This document shows positions 5,171 to 6,093 of a stretch of 6,093 bases of DNA, in pieces. Numbering within the stretch: position 1 is the first letter of the stretch; every line of letters starts with the position of its first letter. Source of the DNA: Bryobacterales bacterium (lineage in GTDB: Bacteria > Acidobacteriota > Terriglobia > Bryobacterales > Bryobacteraceae); contig DOZZ01000055.1 in NCBI GenBank assembly GCA_003517725.1, positions 9,789 through 15,881 on the forward strand, in the 5' to 3' direction. Below the pieces are notes generated by a model. That model searched no databases. It was not told the origin of the DNA and saw only the letters and a list, made by a program, of their open reading frames with translations. The position numbers and the translations under genes are program-made.

Positions 5171-5734
5171 ATGAAACTGCGAACGTCGGTGCTGGTGCTT
5201 TTGCTCTCGTGCACGCTCGGATTGATAGCGGTTCCGGGCAAAGAGAAGAAGACCAAGGCTGAACCGAAGGCCGAAGCAAAAGCTAAAGCTTCGAAGCCGT
5301 CGCCCGCCGGCAAAGTGGACTTGAACAATGCTTCCGCGTCGGAGCTGGATGCGCTGCCGGGCGTGGGACCCGCGACCGCCAAGAAAATCATCAGCGGGCG
5401 GCCCTACAGTTCGGTGCAGGATCTTTCGCGCGCCGGACTGAAGCCGGCGGTCATCGAGAAATTAACGCCCATGTTGACGGTGGGCGCGGCTCCGGCCGCC
5501 GCGGCAGCGCCGGCTCCCTCGGTTTCCAAACGCGCGGCTGCTCCGGCGACGGCAGCGGCGCCGCGGGGCAACCCAGGTCCCGGGATGGTCTGGGTCAATC
5601 TCGACAGCAAGGTGTACCACCATCAAGGTGACCGCTGGTACGGCAAGACCAAAAAAGGTCAGTACATGAGCGAAGCCGACGCTATCAAGGCTGGTTATCG
5701 CGATTCGAAGCAGGACAAGGGCGCTAAAAAGTAG
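5171..5734 (+). CDS. Exported ComEA-like helix-hairpin-helix protein with C-terminal WYG/GYR module
   Basis: This 187-residue protein has a hydrophobic N-terminus (S6-P22) acting as a signal peptide or anchor; LLSC14 is a weak lipoprotein option. A Lys/Ala/Glu-rich linker (24-48) leads to a ComEA-type HhH domain at 49-104: [18 protein letters not shown], then [15 protein letters not shown] and [13 protein letters not shown] (62-66) is the DNA-backbone-binding hairpin. An Ala/Pro-rich linker (105-138) leads to a small domain at 139-177 with [19 protein letters not shown] and [13 protein letters not shown], a module that recurs in secreted bacterial proteins with nuclease or HhH parts. Family role: ComEA binds double-stranded DNA outside the membrane for uptake. 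No other competence gene is nearby, so DNA uptake is not proven. No ribosome site precedes the ATG. Confidence 0.85.
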   Translation: MKLRTSVLVLLLSCTLGLIAVPGKEKKTKAEPKAEAKAKASKPSPAGKVDLNNASASELDALPGVGPATAKKIISGRPYSSVQDLSRAGLKPAVIEKLTPMLTVGAAPAAAAAPAPSVSKRAAAPATAAAPRGNPGPGMVWVNLDSKVYHHQGDRWYGKTKKGQYMSEADAIKAGYRDSKQDKGAKK

Positions 5735-5758
5735 AGTGCCCGCTGGATGGACCGCGCC

Positions 5759-5787
5759 TTGTGAGCGGCCCTGCGTTAAGGTATCCT
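5759..5787 (+). promoter_or_regulatory. Candidate promoter of the tRNA-Tyr/tRNA-Thr/tuf operon
   Basis: TTGTGA (5759-5764) and TATCCT (5782-5787) are separated by 17 bp, each with 4 of 6 consensus bases. The start would be near 5794, giving a leader of about 69 nt before the first tRNA. Confidence 0.4.
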
Positions 5788-5796
5788 ACGAACTGT

Positions 5797-5818
5797 GCCG
5801 AACGGAGCAGAGTTCGGC
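5797..5818 (+). other. Leader hairpin upstream of tRNA-Tyr
   Basis: GCCGAAC (5797-5803) pairs perfectly with GTTCGGC (5812-5818) around an 8-nt loop GGAGCAGA. It is not followed by a T run, so it is not a standard terminator. It may protect or mark the 5' leader for processing. Confidence 0.5.
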
Positions 5819-5821
5819 GCG

Positions 5822-5841
5822 ACTAGCCCAAAACTAGCCCA
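5822..5841. repeat. Tandem 9-bp direct repeat, 11-bp period
   Basis: ACTAGCCCA occurs at 5822-5830 and again at 5833-5841, separated by AA. The start-to-start distance is 11 bp, close to one helical turn. It lies between the leader hairpin and tRNA-Tyr. Confidence 0.7.
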
Positions 5842-5862
5842 CTTTACAGAATGGTTTTAGCA

Positions 5863-5950
5863 GGACAGGTGGGTGAGTGGTTAATACCAGCAGACTGTAA
5901 ATCTGCCGCCCTTAAGGGCTACGGAGGTTCGAATCCTCCCCTGTCCACCA
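5863..5950 (+). tRNA. tRNA-Tyr (anticodon GTA)
   Basis: All arms are visible. The acceptor GGACAGG (5863-5869) pairs with CCTGTCC (5940-5946), with discriminator A5947 and encoded CCA. The anticodon stem GCAGA/TCTGC (5890-5894/5902-5906) holds loop CTGTAAA with GTA at 5897-5899. A long class II variable arm with GCCC-TTAA-GGGC follows, then the T stem GGAGG/CCTCC with loop TTCGAAT. Class II shape and GTA together identify Tyr. Confidence 0.97.
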
Positions 5951-5953
5951 GGT

Positions 5954-5967
5954 TTGTTGTACAACAA
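5954..5967. repeat. 14-bp perfect palindrome in the tRNA-tRNA spacer
   Basis: TTGTTGTACAACAA spans most of the 17-nt spacer between the CCA of tRNA-Tyr and the first base of tRNA-Thr. As RNA it could form a 5-bp stem with a GUAC loop, perhaps guiding cleavage of the precursor. Confidence 0.7.
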
Positions 5968-6043
<76 letters not shown>

Positions 6044-6069
6044 CAAGTTTTTCGACGAGGCAAAGGCTC

Positions 6070-6093
6070 ATGGCAAAGGAAAAATTCGATCGC
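6070..6093 (+). CDS. tuf: Elongation factor Tu, 5' end only
   Basis: Only eight codons are in the window: MAKEKFDR, the usual start of bacterial EF-Tu, the GTPase that carries aminoacyl-tRNA to the ribosome. GAGG (6057-6060) lies 9 bases before the ATG. The position 26 bases after tRNA-Thr matches the widespread tRNA-Tyr/(Gly)/Thr-tuf arrangement, which makes the call firm despite the short length. A tRNA-Gly often found between Tyr and Thr in other bacteria is absent here. The gene continues past the right edge. Confidence 0.93.

Overview
The window looks like chromosomal DNA of an acidobacterium, perhaps of the Solibacter/Bryobacter type. The basis is moderate-to-high GC coding, a PEP-CTERM/exosortase-sorted protein, a PilZ-J-domain fusion, a ComEA-like helix-hairpin-helix protein with a small C-terminal WYG/GYR module, and a tRNA-Tyr/tRNA-Thr/tuf cluster. 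The lineage is inferred from gene style and no marker gene is complete enough to prove it.

Layout, left to right. Positions 1-860 look accessory. Two overlapping small plus-strand ORFs (153-338 and 335-751, sharing GTGA) come first; the second carries a T-x5-C-x14-H signature inside a TGPMSGC...GHIGT context, as in CNF1/BLF1/CheD-type glutamine deamidases. Just downstream (812-851) is the 3' half of a tRNA gene, probably tRNA-Thr, with no 5' half. This is what the distal end of a tRNA-integrated element looks like. An 88-aa unknown protein (942-1208) follows. Next is an orphan periplasmic sugar-binding lipoprotein (1324-2304), convergent with a minus-strand secreted PEP-CTERM protein (2378-3145). 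A 10-bp perfect hairpin lies between them.

A 377-bp divergent intergenic region (3146-3522) holds two GAAC-N4-GTTC palindromes exactly 21 bp apart and a TTGACA/TATAGG promoter. It drives a PilZ + J-domain + winged-helix-like protein (3523-4482). An AT-rich promoter region with two palindromes precedes a 135-aa helical unknown protein (4667-5074), which ends at a good intrinsic terminator. A ComEA-like secreted HhH protein (5171-5734) then starts on what seems to be a leaderless transcript. The right end is the translation cluster tRNA-Tyr(GTA), tRNA-Thr(GGT) and the first 8 codons of tuf (EF-Tu).

Most genes appear to be separately transcribed single units, not one operon. The only clear functional unit is tRNA-Tyr/tRNA-Thr/tuf. 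The strongest candidates for new biology are the small deamidase-like protein at the edge of a putative integrated element, and the PilZ-J-wHTH fusion behind a paired-palindrome control region.
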